This document shows positions 1-11,443 of a DNA stretch of 64,000 nt, in pieces. Source of the DNA: Diogma glabrata (Eukaryota; Arthropoda; Insecta; Diptera; Cylindrotomidae); NCBI GenBank assembly GCA_963693315.1, contig OY856187.1, positions 70,970,033 through 71,034,032 of the forward strand. The letters are read 5' to 3'. A program made the translations under genes and the position numbers. Positions within the stretch are counted from its first letter, which is position 1, and each line of letters starts with the position of its first letter. The notes under the pieces are model-generated. The model saw only the letters and a program-made list of their open reading frames with translations. It made no database searches and had not been told where the DNA came from.

Positions 1-330
1 CTTTTGAGATATCAACTAGATTCAATGCTAATTGCAATTCAAATGCTAATTTTATTGTAAGAGTATGTTCTTCAATATTAGAAAACTGTTCCGTATATTC
101 TTCAATTAATGAGTCCAAAACAGTTATGCAATCTTGAAATATGAAACTACCAAATTCCTGTTCATTTAATATTTTTGCTAATTGCGGAAAATGTTCTTTA
201 GAAATTGCCGATCGAGATAAAATAGTTTTAAAAAATAATAACTTTTTCGAAATGCCTGGATTTTTTGTCAAATATCATAAATACCTTGCAAAGAAATATT
301 TAAATCGTTCTGCTGTATCATAATATGAAA
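1..330 (-). pseudogene. hAT transposase fragment, C-terminal half (ZBED5/GTF2IRD2-like)
   Basis: Reading the minus strand from about 215 down to 1 gives an open stretch with FPQLAKILNEQ, then DCITVLDSLIEEYTEQFSNIEE and LAFELQLALNLVDISK. This pattern (a FP-L box followed by L-EEY-RF-DFE) resembles the region before the dimerisation domain in hAT-derived ZBED5/GTF2IRD2-type proteins. There is no start codon, stops lie upstream around 290-330, and the piece runs off the window edge. The 2290-2650 fragment on the same strand could be the upstream part of the same transposase, separated by later repeat insertions. Family assignment is from motif resemblance only. Confidence 0.4.
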
Positions 331-699
331 TGAAATGAAATGGTCGATGTCGTGTTGCATTTTCTCGGGTAAAATTTACAAGTATAATAATTTTCTCATA
401 TATAAAGGGGCTGAAATCTCACAGCTCTGAGATATCAAGGCTTCGGTCTGGGTTAAGGATTTTGATATAGTTTTCGGCAAAAAACTTTTATGAGGACATG
501 GTTTTTAGTTTTGGGCAGCAATGTACATCAAACATAATCTTTGTTTATCTCTGTTTAGAAGTATTTTTTATCTCTGTTTAGATATGTATTACAAAACTAA
601 CACGAAACATCAATACGATGCCGGAAAATTATAAAAGATCATAAATTAACAAAATTAAGTGAAAAGATGATACACTCAGCAAACTACTCAAAAACCTCT

Positions 700-2058
700 C
701 GAGAAAATATTACAAAACCACAAATTCATATTTCTTTCAAAATTCCAAAAAAAATCCAAAAATTAAATAAAATCAAACTTTTTTTCAAAATTCCAAAAAT
801 ATTCCAAAAATTAGAATAAAATCAAATATTTAAACTTTTTCTAAATTCCAATAATATTCCAAAAATTCTTACAAATTCAAACTTTTCCAAAATTCTAAAA
901 ATATTACAAAAATCATTACAAAATCAGAAATTGAAACGTCCAATTTCATTTTCAATTACATTTACGTCATAAAAACAGCTATATTTTTTTTCCAAAAAAT
1001 TGGCTAAAAAATAAATGAAATCATTTTTTGACACACTTGACATTTTTTTCTGACAAACTTATAATGTCATAATTTTCAATAATAATAATAAAATTTCATG
1101 TCAAACAAATAATTAATTTTATTTTCTTCCAAAAAATTGGATTAAAAACGAAATAAAAATCATTCTTTTGACACACTTGACAACGTTTTTTTGAAGAATT
1201 TATAATGCCATTATTCTCTATAATAATAATAAAATTTCATTTCAAACAAATAATTAATTTTATTTTTTTCCAAAAAATTGAATAAAAAACGAAAAAAAAT
1301 CTTTCTTTTGACACACTTTACAACATTTTTTTGACAAACTGATAATGCCATAATTCTCAATAATAATAATAAAATTCAAACAAATAATTAATTTAATTTT
1401 TTTTCCAAAAAATTGGGTAACAAAATAAATAAAAATCTTTCTTTTGACACACTTAACAATATTTTTTTGACAAACTTATAATGCAATAATCTAGTTCTTG
1501 TTGTTGTTGTTGTAGCGACGTGTTTGGTGCTAATCCTCCGGTTCCATGTCCAGGTTTAGGTACTTTGCTACTGCCCTTGGGCGGTACCACAAATCTTCCT
1601 TCGTCAAGTTTGTAAAATTTGCAGGACAAATCCCATCTAGTTCTTAATCCCACATACCAATCCCTACCATCAAGATTTCTCCAAATTCAATGTTCCTACT
1701 CGTAATCACTTAAAATTAACGTTTTTTAAGCCAAAAATATGAAAATTTGCTGTTTTTGACACACTTAATGATTTTTTGACACACTTCCGGTACAGTTATC
1801 GAACACAGCGTCCTTTCGGACTTGTTCCTTGAGTATACCTATTTTTAAAAAAAAATTTTTGAAATTCCTCCAGCGATTTTCCCTGCAGCGTAGGTAATGA
1901 CGGCTGGACGGACGGCCGGCCGGCATACAGACATACATTTTTTTTTTGCTTTTTTAGAATGTCGAGACACGTCGAGAAATGCTAAAAAAAGTTGTGGTAA
2001 GAATTTCACTTTTGGCTCATGAATGTAATACTTAGGTCTTTCAGAACGAAGTAATTAG
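700..2058 (+). repeat. Left arm of a long imperfect inverted repeat
   Basis: This stretch recurs in inverted orientation at 5650-6495. Shared landmarks are the ATTCCAAAAATATT-rich block (700-940), the CCAAAAAATTGG / TTTGACACACTT block (990-1480), the segment ending in a TTATCGAACACAGCG-like string (1797-1812), and the inner edge reading AATTC-TTTTGGCTCATGAATGTAATACTTAGGTCTTTCAG (2010-2043). No transposase lies directly between the arms apart from a broken hAT scrap, so this looks like a foldback-type or non-autonomous element. The left arm is longer because its internal block is tandemly amplified. Confidence 0.7.
990..1480. repeat. About four tandem copies of a ~138-bp AT-rich unit
   Basis: The anchor CCAAAAAATTGg starts at about 992, 1129, 1270 and 1405, giving periods of 137, 141 and 135 bp. 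Each unit also carries TTTTGACACACTT and AATAATAATAATAAAATT. The opposite arm (5990-6290) has only about two units, so the array expanded or contracted after the inverted repeat formed. Confidence 0.75.
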
Positions 2059-2289
2059 GCGGTTATATTATATACTATCGGATATATTATATACTATATT
2101 ACGTAAATTGCTTAATGTAGTAGATTTACCACAAAGATTTTGTTGGTGCAATATACAATAAAAGGAAATTATTGTTTGTAAATTTAAATTGCGTGTATTT
2201 TTAGTAATGAAACATATCCTTCTTTTTGCACACTGCACACTCTCACCAGATTATCCAGATTTAGTCCTGCTCCACAATATAATTGTTGA

Positions 2290-2650
2290 AATTTATCAGG
2301 GATATCTATTCAACATGTTCTTCCAGTAAGCGTACCCATATACCTCATAACATTGAAAATCTTCAGATATTGCACGAATAAAATAAAATGCCCGAACCGA
2401 GTCAGTTTTACCAGTAGATTCATCTAGTGCCAAATAAAATGCCCGAACCGAGTCAGTTTTACCAGTAGATTCATCTAATGCCATTGAAAAATATACATCC
2501 TATTTTGAATTATTGTGCGAAGTGGTTCTGTTACAATAAGATAATTCGTGTGGTCTATATCAGTAAAAGTCCTTCTTGAAAGATGTAGTTGTTCATATGT
2601 TTCAACACTCTGGATCTTAGCATCCACTGCTTCAACAGTGCTTTATTCTG
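2290..2650 (-). pseudogene. hAT transposase fragment, catalytic-region start
   Basis: On the minus strand the sequence reads VETYEQLHLSRRTFTDID, then after a frame change MALDESTGKTDSV and FYFIRAISEDFQCYE. An LSRRT box followed by ALDEST and FIRGI-DF is the usual order around the first catalytic aspartate of ZBED/GTF2IRD2-type hAT transposases. The DEST segment is tandemly duplicated (see 2381-2482) and the frame is broken, so the copy is dead. The fragment at 1-330 on the same strand may be its C-terminal continuation. Confidence 0.5.
2381..2482. repeat. Two tandem copies of a 51-bp unit inside the transposase fragment
   Basis: Units 2381-2431 and 2432-2482 are almost identical. The period of 51 bp keeps the reading frame, so the translated minus strand repeats the ALDESTGKTDSVRAFY segment exactly. 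Confidence 0.9.
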
Positions 2651-2949
2651 AGAGGTTATTCCACAATTAGCTTAATATTATATTTTGGTATAAACACCCA
2701 ATGTACCGATAGTATAATAAGAAAAAACTATTTTTCTACAATAGCAGATGAAAAGTCTATTTTCATGCAGGCTTAATCCCATGTGAAAAAGGTTTTTTTC
2801 CACTACTGTAAAATTATTTTTGCTAGATAACAAATTTTAGTTGATCTTGTATTTTCATGTAATTTGACAAAAATTTTAAATCGGAGCAACCATTGAAAAA
2901 AGAACATGAATTGAAAATTGTTGATTTCTAAATTAATAATTTATAATAA

Positions 2950-4810
2950 TTGTCGTTTTTCGGCAAACGCCTGTAAAGTTTAACTTTACTGCCTGATAGC
3001 AAAAGTAACGTCTAGCGACAGCAAAAGTAACGCCATTTTTATTTTATATTACGGAGGCTGTAAAGTAGCATTTGTTGTTTGTTAGTTTGTTATTTTTTCA
3101 AACATACTGTATAACCATGACAACAAAAAATAAGTTGATTCTCATATTATGAAATTTTGAAAAGGCTGCTTTGATAAAAAAATTTTATTCATACAAATTT
3201 AAATGTTTTTTTCTCTTTTTTGGAAGCAATTATGACGATACAAATTCATATTTATAAAAAGTTTGATGTATTAATTTCATATTTATAAAAAATTTAAACG
3301 TTTGCCGAAAAAATAGTGTATTTAATTCGGAGCTAAAGTGACTTTTTGTGTTTCGTCTATAATTGTCAAACTATAGACTCAACACAAAAAGTATATCACT
3401 TTAGCTCCTAATTAAATAATGTACTCGGCAAATGGCTGTAAAGTTTAACTTTATTGCCGCTAGGGAGAAAGTTAAAGTCTTACTTTTTTGACGGATAATC
3501 AAAGCGGTTGTAAAGTAACGCCATTTTTTTTACGGCGGCATTGAAGTAATTACATATTTTTACGGCGGCAGAAAAAGTCGCAATTTTTTTCCATACTTTA
3601 ACGATATTTGTTAATTTTTTCTAACTATGACAACAAAAATAACAACTATTTTGATTGAATTATGAAATTTTGAAATGAAAGTTGCTTCGATAAAAAATTT
3701 ATTTATACAAATTTAAAAGTTTTTTTTCTTTTTTGGATGTAACTATGACGATAAAATATCATAATTATAATTTTGATGTGTTATTTTCATATTTATAAAA
3801 ACTTTAAACGGTTCTTCAAAATAATGTATTTAATTCGACAATAGAACAAAGAATAAGTTCAACACAAAAAATAGCACTTTAGCTCCTAACTATTATTTTA
3901 TATTTACTATCGTAGAAAAAATTGCAATTTCCTAGGCAAGATGAAAACATTTTATGTTCGTGAAATTGTCCCACTCGATGCTAGCGCGTCTCCTGAACAA
4001 CTTTACCCTTACGAAAAAGCAGTGTTTTAATCTTTTGTAGCAAAATATACTATATTCTATTAATCTATCGGCGATATATACGTAGTATTGGGATATTGTT
4101 AGCTCCCTATTTTTAAACCGACAAAAAACCTACTACACAACTAAACAAAATATTTTCGAAAAAAATGGATTACATATTTTAAAAGTATGCAATTTTACAA
4201 AAAAACATTTTAACGAAAAAATTGGTTTCAATTTTGTATAAATTTCAAAATATGTGATTAGGCCGCAAAGAAAATCTCAAAAGGCTCCAAGGGGCCTCAA
4301 GGCCGCAGGTTCCTCCCTCCCCATGAGATAGACTCTTGGAAAAGTTATTTCTTTTTAATTTATAAGAACCCGTTTAATATTCGTGAAATAATAAAAATAA
4401 TAGTATATTACTTAATTAGGAGCTAAAGGGCTACTTTTTGTGTTGAGTCTATAGTTTGACAATTATAGACGAAACACAAAAAGCCACTTTAGCTCCGAAT
4501 TAAAAATACACTATATTTTCGGCAAACGTTTAATTTTTTTATAAAAATGAAATTAATATATCAAAATGTTTATAAATATGATTTATTATCATCATTTGTA
4601 TAAACAAAATTTTTTATCAAAGCAACCTTTCAATTAAAAATTTTATAATCCAATCAAAATATTTATTTTTGTTGTCATAGTTATCTCATGTTATTTACTT
4701 TTGCTGTCGTCGTAAAAATATGAAAAAAAATGGCGACACTTTTTCTGCAGCTATTAAAATATGTGTTACTTTCTCTGTCGCCGTAAAAAAATGGCGTTAT
4801 ACGTAAAATA
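2950..4810. repeat. Foldback-type repeat cluster with palindromic cores
   Basis: The sequence around 2950-3310 (CGGCAAACG, GTCATAG-type motifs, AGCAAAAGTAACGCCATTTTT) reappears inverted at about 4505-4810. Two palindromic cores, 3321-3415 and 4412-4503, each read GGAGCTAAAG...CTTTTTGTGTT...AACACAAAAAG...CTTTAGCTCC. A third, degraded half-core lies at 3830-3895. No coding potential is seen. Related sequence (ATAATCCAATCAAAAT...TTGTTGTCATAG) occurs at 31300-31450. Confidence 0.7.
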
Positions 4811-5649
4811 ACTAAGACGTAAGAACCTCGATGTTTTATCCGAAGTTTTTTGACAACTTCCTTTCACTTATCCACTTTCTTTTGTACGGGTTTTAAATTT
4901 AAAACATCATACGCTGCTATTATAATGGTATCAGCAGCGCATCTTACAACGATCAACGCCGAAGTATGCCTTGAATGAATGTTCAGGAATTCCTTTGTAT
5001 CCACGCTTTTCTTTTTTTTTCATTTTCTGTGTAAGGTGGAGGATGGCACTATTGGCATTATTGGCTTGCACTTATTCTTGCAATTCTTGCAATTAGAAGT
5101 TTTAACGTTTTAATAACAATAGCACCTTTGTCTGTTGTGCTTGTGTATAGCCGCGTTATATTAATGTTAAACTCATTTAAACAATGCAATAATTCTTCTT
5201 TTGTAAACTAAAATGTGTATCTTTTTCTCAGTGGCATTGGAATACTGATATATTGAATATTTATTCCCAAAATACTTTTCCCCGTGTAGCAATATCTACT
5301 TTTGAGCTTACCATTTTTTGTGACTAGTTTTTGTTATTACTTCCTTTATTTTATTAAAAGCCATCATAGTTTTGTTAACAATATTTTTTAAATTTATTAT
5401 TGTTTGAAAATGTTCTTTGTATAATTGATTAAAATATTCCTTATTATAGAATATTTTAATGGTATATTGTTTCATATTTATTAAAATTTGGCGGTTTCTT
5501 TTCTTCTGAGTATTTTCACTTGCTGTCAATTCACATTCACCACTATTATCTCTTTCTTTGAAACTTCTGTAATGCATTTTTTCATAATATCGTTTAGTAT
5601 TTCCCGTAATTTTCCTATAAGTGTATTTTCACATTGTAGACATGCTGAA
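4811..5649. other. No gene seen
   Basis: AT-rich sequence between the foldback cluster and the right arm of the outer inverted repeat. The short open frames here do not resemble known proteins, and no repeat structure is obvious. Confidence 0.5.
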
Positions 5650-6495
5650 ATTAATTCGGTCTGAAAGACCTAAGTATTACATTCATGAGCCAAAAGTGAA
5701 ATTCTTATCCCCACTTTTTTGGCATTTCTCGACGTTTAAGGACCTACTGATTCTAAAAAAAAAATGTATGTCGCTGCAGGGAAAACCACTGAAGGGATTT
5801 CAAAAAATTTTTTGGTTCTAAAAATAGGTATACTCAAGGGACAGGTCAGCAAGGACGCTGTGCTCGATAACTGTACCGGAAGTGTGTAAAAAAATCATTA
5901 TGTGTCTCAAAAATAGCAAATTTTCATATTTTTGGCTTAAAAAACGTTCATTTTAGTGATTACGAGTAGAAACATTAAATTTGGAGAAATTTTTATGGAA
6001 GGTATTGGTATGTGAGATCAAAAACTAGATTATTTCATAATAAGTTTGTCAAAAAAATGTTGTGAAGTGTGCCAAAAGAAAGATTTTTATTTTTTTTTTA
6101 CCCAATTTTCTGGAAAAAAATAAAATTAATTATTTGTTTGAAATGAAATTTGATTATTATTATTAAGAATTGTGGCAATAGTTTGTCAAAAAAATATTGT
6201 TAAGTGTGTCAAAAAATAATTTCATTTCTTTTTTTAGCCAATTTTTTTGAGAAAAAATGTAGCTGTTTTGATGACGTATATTGCAAATGAAATTGGATAT
6301 GGAAATTTTTGAATTTGTTATAGTTTTTGAAATATTTTTGGAATTTTGAAATAATTGTGATTTTGTAATAATTTCTGCAATATTTTTAGAATTTTGGAAA
6401 AAGTTTTAATTTTTGATTTTGTTATAATTTTTGCAATATTTTTAGGATGTTGAAAAAAAAATAGTTTTTGAATTTTATATATTTTTAGAATTTTG
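5650..6495 (-). repeat. Right arm of the long imperfect inverted repeat
   Basis: Inverted counterpart of 700-2058. It begins with CTGAAAGACCTAAGTATTAC and CATGAGCCAAAAGTGAA, passes through TCGATAACTGTACCGGAAG, the AAAGAAAGATTTTTAT/CCCAATTTT blocks and ends in the TTTTTAGAATTTTGAAAA block. The arms have diverged by many substitutions and small indels, so this is not a recent insertion. Confidence 0.7.
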
Positions 6496-6519
6496 AAAAA
6501 AGTGTTGCCACCTCGGCAG

Positions 6520-6665
6520 CATGTTGCGGCAACAACGCCAATACAAGTTGCAGATACAAGTACAGATACAAGTTGCAGATGCAAGCTGCAGATACATGTT
6601 GCAGATACATGTTGGAGATACATGCTGCGGCATCATGTTGCAGATACATGTTGCGGCAAAGTTAT
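6520..6665. repeat. Short tandem array of GCAGATACA-type units
   Basis: Units of about 12-15 bp built on GTTGCAGATACA repeat roughly ten times, with GCATGTTGCGGC variants at the edges. The open frames on both strands here are by-products of the repeat and not genes. Confidence 0.8.
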
Positions 6666-6739
6666 TGATTAGTTTATATTTCTACTATAAAATTGCCAAT
6701 CTGTTTGGAAGTAATTGAACTTTCTATTTATGAAACGAG

Positions 6740-7380
6740 ATACCTGAGACTGATTGATTTCAATAGTTTCTAGGAAATGTCAAATGATCGGAATTAAGAA
6801 CCTCATCAGTTTTTATAGATTCCATAAACTCTGGATGATTGATTAAGGAAAAATCTTAGATACTCAGATTTCCTCTCGCACTATAATGAGTAAATTTATC
6901 TGATGCTATTATTGAATTATTTGACCCAGAGAGATAATTAAATAAGGTTCGACCGCCGGAATCGCTTCTAAGACAGTTCCAAGATTGGTGACGGTAGTTG
7001 AGATATCCACAGAGTATATATGCTTCGGAACGGCATATTATATTGGTTATGTCATTTCGGAAGTTAATGTCATTAGAACGAGGACAAAACCAACAAACAT
7101 TTTTAACGGAAAGTTGTTTAGATTATCAACTGAAATGCCGAGGGTTTCGATAGATTGCAGATTAAAGTCAGCGAGCAAAGAATGTTTGATGGATGATTGC
7201 ACTAATATGGCTATACAACCTCTACGTTGGCATAATCTAAAATGGAACATTAGGTTTTAGAAATGTTTCTGTTAGAAGCATTAACTCGATAGCATTATCC
7301 TCTAAAAGTTGTCATACTTTTTGTTCTCACAGCTATTAGAGTTCCAAGTTGATATTTTGAGAGTTTGAACAGCACTATGG
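6740..7380 (-). pseudogene. Jockey-like LINE ORF2, endonuclease fragment
   Basis: Directly downstream of the ORF1 stop (minus strand), frames read LKISTWNSNS, then ILVQSSIKHSLLADFN and LQSIETLGISVD, and near 6790 LNSDHLTF. These match the order of a Jockey-clade endonuclease: KI-TWNANG start, SVVIKxxIKHH middle, and terminal SDHLP motif. Several stops and frame changes break it, and no reverse transcriptase follows; the copy ends near 6740 against the GCAGATACA array. It would have cut target DNA for retrotransposition when intact. Confidence 0.6.
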
Positions 7381-9314
7381 GCCCGAGACATATATGAAAA
7401 CAATTTCCTCAATAACTTGTATCTGTTCTTCTTTAGACCTACACTGTTTTAATTTAGTCATAAATTTCAAAAAAAGTGAAAAAAGTTCATTAAAATTAAA
7501 TAAATTATTAGAATTAATAATTATTTCAGGGTTGTAACGTATAATACGGTAACGTATAAAACACGTATTATACGTACGTATAAAACGTATAAAACGTACA
7601 GTATAAAACACACAATTATTTACGTTTTATACCGTATAAAAGTAAAATCCTTAATAAATAAAAATACATTTATATAACATTAACGCGGGCGTTAACTCGT
7701 ATCGTACTCGTGATATTTAATATTTATAAAGCCTAGATTTCGGGACTAATACTAAGGAACAGTTGCTTTAGAAAATATAGCGTCGGCATGATAATTTCTT
7801 ACCCAACTATTCCTATTAGTTCAGAAAACTTCTACATTTAACGTAAATGCTTCTTTTCAAAATATAATTATTTATTTTCAAAACAAATTTAGTCTGCAAT
7901 AATTTGACATTTCCAACCATACCTATTATTTATCAATGACCAAAAATGAATTTACTCAATAAACTTCTCACTAAACTTTTTCGTTTGACGTAAATACATA
8001 TTATTTTAACTATTACACCTTTTGTATAAAAAGCAGATTTGATCTGCAAGAGCCTGTTATTTTCAAACTGTGTCTATTAATTGGAAGTGGTGCAACCCGG
8101 ATTCACACAACAAAATTTTTTTAAAAACATCTCTCTAATAATCTCTAATAATTTCCCTTACTGCTATGAAAAAACGACATTTATTCTGAAACAACATTAT
8201 ATTTGCAGCTGTTCTTATTAGATGGGAGGAGCTGAAGTTGGATTGAACCATATTTTATATATTCAATAACATTTCATGATGCCAAATAATTAAGTTCATG
8301 AGCCAAATGTTTCTAATCCAAATGTTTCCCATTAAGTAAATGTTGGAATCAAAATGAAAGAAAATCATATAGTATACGGGTTGAAAAATTCAAAAATAAT
8401 TTAATTGCTTGAGTTTAAGTGCTCAAAAAATCTCTAATATACAATTCAAAATTTTCAATATTCAAATCTAGTGAATTAAAAATTATTAACCAGTTTAATG
8501 TATAGTAACATAGTCTTTCGTATAAAGTATAAAAATATACATTCAAATAACATCTAGAATTTAAATAGTTTTTCTTATAAATTATAAAATATATAAATAA
8601 TTTATAACTACGTAATTATATTTTTACTAAAATATATATATTTTTACTAAAAATATAATTAATATCTGAAGTAAGAAGTATTTTTAATTTTTTATGAATG
8701 AATTTCAAAAACAAAATCATATTATACGTTTTATACGTTATATACGTTTTATACGTTTTATACGTTACGTATTATACGTGTAACGTATAAAACGTTTTAT
8801 ACGTGTATATTAACAACCCTGAATTATTTACCCTGTGTTGATGGCTGATTCTGTTGAAATAAATTGGAGTATGTTGAATACAGAGTTTTTGTATTAAATA
8901 TACTATTAGTTTGATGATTTGGAAGATATGGAAAGTATTCATTTCTAAATTCATTTTTACGTTCTACAGGAGATGCAGATTCTTGTGTTTGTATGTCAAG
9001 GATCTAATTTTCATGTATTCTTCTCTATATTCACAGATAGGAGAGTTTGCTGGGTGGTCCTTAGAGCAATTAATGCATTTGTGTTTAGACGTTTTGTTTT
9101 TGGCAGGACATTCTTCTTCTTCATGGTCAATAGAGCAATAAATACATTTCGGTTTCATATTGCAATTATTTTGTGTATGCCCATACATGTAACAGCATTG
9201 ACATTGAATAAGTCCTTTTCTGGTATTATAAACAAAGTTCCATTTGCATATCGTATGACCTATGCGCCTAAAATTTTTTAACTGATTTAATGATATGGTA
9301 TTGATATTGCTCAT
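7375..9314 (-). pseudogene. Jockey-like LINE ORF1 (CCHC zinc-knuckle, Gag-like), split by a hAT insertion
   Basis: The upstream part (9314-8830) encodes a protein with three zinc-knuckle-like clusters: CQCCYMYGHTQNNC, CIYCSIDHEEEEC and CINCSKDHPANSPIC, followed by a basic tail. This is the nucleic-acid-binding region of Jockey/I-type ORF1. The frame then meets a 1295-bp hAT insertion (7527-8821). Beyond it, 7526-7375 encodes the usual ORF1 C-terminus (LFSLFLKFMTKLKQCRSKEE then VIEEIVFIYVS). Removing the insertion and one target-duplication copy would rejoin the two halves, apart from at least one further stop near the junction. ORF2 follows at once. Confidence 0.75.
7527..8821. mobile_element. 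Non-autonomous hAT element (1295 bp) with perfect 8-bp target duplications
   Basis: The ends are inverted: the left begins CAGGGTTGTAACGTATAA, and the right, read inward, begins CAGGGTTGTTAATATACACG. Both flanks carry the same 8 bp, AATTATTT, at 7519-7526 and 8822-8829. CAGGG termini plus 8-bp duplications are diagnostic of the hAT superfamily. The subterminal regions (7530-7640 and 8715-8815) are packed with ACGTATAAAACG units in both orientations. No transposase frame is present, so movement depended on an enzyme supplied elsewhere. Confidence 0.93.
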
Positions 9315-9319
9315 GATAT

Positions 9320-9934
9320 TGCTCCTAAAAAACCAAATTTATGATTAATTTATTTTAATTAAACAATTGAACAATTGAATTATGCGTGTGTTCGCAACGA
9401 GATCACAAATCGTTGTCACTAGTTGATAATATGTTTGTCCTATATCTTTAATTTTGGAGTTTATACCGTGTTCACATTATTAAGACTAGCCAACAATTTA
9501 AAATAAAAATGTTTTTTTCTAATCAGACTAATTGACGATAGTTTCTCCCAATCAATGGCAATTATCCTTCTGCAATTTTCAAAACCTCATAAAATAAATT
9601 AATCGCCCTGAACAACTGTTTACTTTTACTATACTCATTTTTTTTTTAACTTGTTCGTCTACAGTTTTTTTATGATCATAATTTTTTTTATGATAATCGT
9701 CTATAAACTCAATAAATCTATGATGGTTTTTGTTTTAATAGAAAAAAAAATTATAATTTATTTAATGATTAATAAAATTCTGATCATAAAAAATTGTAAT
9801 GATTATCATCATAATATGTTTTATTCAGTTTTAGCCAGAATCTTCCAATCTGACAGAAATAAATAACGGTAAAAGAAGAAGTGAAACAAAAATTTGATGT
9901 TTACCAGATATGAGATAATATCAAAAATATTCTG
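9320..9934. other. Intergenic sequence, probable upstream region of TRP-gamma
   Basis: AT-rich, without recognisable coding sequence or repeats. It separates the LINE fragment from the TATA-containing promoter region. Confidence 0.4.
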
Positions 9935-10000
9935 GTATAAAAGGGAAGAGGTTTTATTCTATATAAAAGTTTGGATATCTTATCCAATCCACAACACCAC
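9935..10000 (+). promoter_or_regulatory. Candidate core promoter with two TATA boxes
   Basis: GGTATAAAAGGG at 9934-9945 and CTATATAAAAGT at 9960-9971 are two good TATA matches. Transcription would begin roughly 30 bp downstream, near 9966 or 9995. The only good start codon plus splice donor downstream on this strand is 10691-10720. The leader between them contains a TTTTCAG acceptor-like site near 10078. Prediction only. Confidence 0.4.
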
Positions 10001-10690
10001 CAACATTTTATATACATAACTCCCTATTAACAAATTCTTACATAATAAACTAAAACACAATTTTCTTTTTATTTTCAGTCGTAGATAGGGACTCTGATTA
10101 TCATCTTAAATCAATCCATCATAGCCAACAACAAAAACTGACTAATTGGGCAGTCCAGTGTCAACGATTATTATTTTCGTTTTATTATTATTCTATCTTT
10201 ACATTAAATCATAAAGAAATCCGAATTGAATCATAACATCATCATCATCATCATAATCAGAAACAACAACGACAAAAAACAAACTTTTCTAACAAGTACC
10301 ATAAGTAGTTATACAAACAAGTAAAAAAAAAGATAAGAAAAAATTCCACATCCAAAAATAATCGTAAGCGGTTTGAGAAATTGAAAAGTAAGAAAATTTC
10401 TCCATAAATTTTTTTCCATAAAGAAAAAAAACATTTTTTCAAAACATAGAATCAAAAAATAATTGTAATAGGATTGAAACGGAAGGATCAGGACAGGAAA
10501 ATATATTTATATTATGGATTAAGAATATTCTACATCTTTTTCTATCTTCTTGTAACTTGTAGTTTTTTATCTTACATATTAAGAGTTGAAGAACAAGAAA
10601 AAAACATATTACAAGAGTGATAATTTTCGGTGAAAAAGTAACACATAAACATTTCGTTTTTCTCCTAACATAAGATAAACAACAATCAAG

Positions 10691-10720
10691 ATGACTAACG
10701 AGAAAAAGGATCCGGGCAGA
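10691..10720 (+). CDS. trpgamma: Probable first coding exon of TRP-gamma (10 codons)
   Basis: ATG at 10691 in a good insect context (CAAG before the ATG) opens ten codons, MTNEKKDPGR, and is followed at once by a consensus donor GTAAGTTTT at 10721. The donor is phase 0. The first certain TRP-gamma exon (25351) has a phase-0 acceptor, contains no in-frame methionine before the ankyrin region and needs an upstream start. No other plus-strand host exon lies between. Joining them predicts MTNEKKDPGR followed by [11 protein letters not shown]. The resulting 14.6-kb intron holds a hAT element, a LINE and other repeats. An alternative start at 25027 is much weaker. Confidence 0.6.
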
Positions 10721-11443
10721 GTAAGTTTTGTTTGTTTTCTTTTATGTTTGTATGAACGAAGGAGAGTTAATAATTTGTTCGCATTATTTTGGTGGACCTT
10801 TCTCACGACGTGGACCTTGCGTAATCATTTTTGGCAGTGGCGGTTTTAAGCACAGGCAAACCAGGCATTTGCCGGTGGCCTCACGCTCAGGTGGCCTCGC
10901 ATTTTTTTTCTTAGTACATAATGCCTGGCAACCATATGACAGAGTATGCGGTTTCTAGTCTCATATACATAAACGAAATTTGAAATTTTTTCTAAGCCTA
11001 CTAGATTTTTTTTTAACATTTCATAGTTATTATATTTTTGTGAATATATGATTGCTATAGCTATAGTATGATTGTTATTGGTATAAAAAATGTTGTGTTA
11101 TGATTGTGTGCGAGTTACAATTTTTTGGAATAATGTAAGTAATGAATGATGTAAAAATAGAGATTATTTGTTTTCCATTTCACTTCTAAATTATAGTTCT
11201 TATAGTTCAGACTTTCTTTTTTGGTGTTCTTAGTAATTTATGCGATTTTAATATTGACAATTTTTGCGTTTCTCCTGGTTATTCTTCTGATTATACATTT
11301 TATATTGACGACTTCTACTCTTTCCTTGGCTATTCTTCTGATTATTCGCTTTTATATTAATATTATATAAATTATATTATATATTTATAAATAAATATCA
11401 AACTTTAGAAAAAGTTTAAATTTGTATTCATCGTTATTTAACT

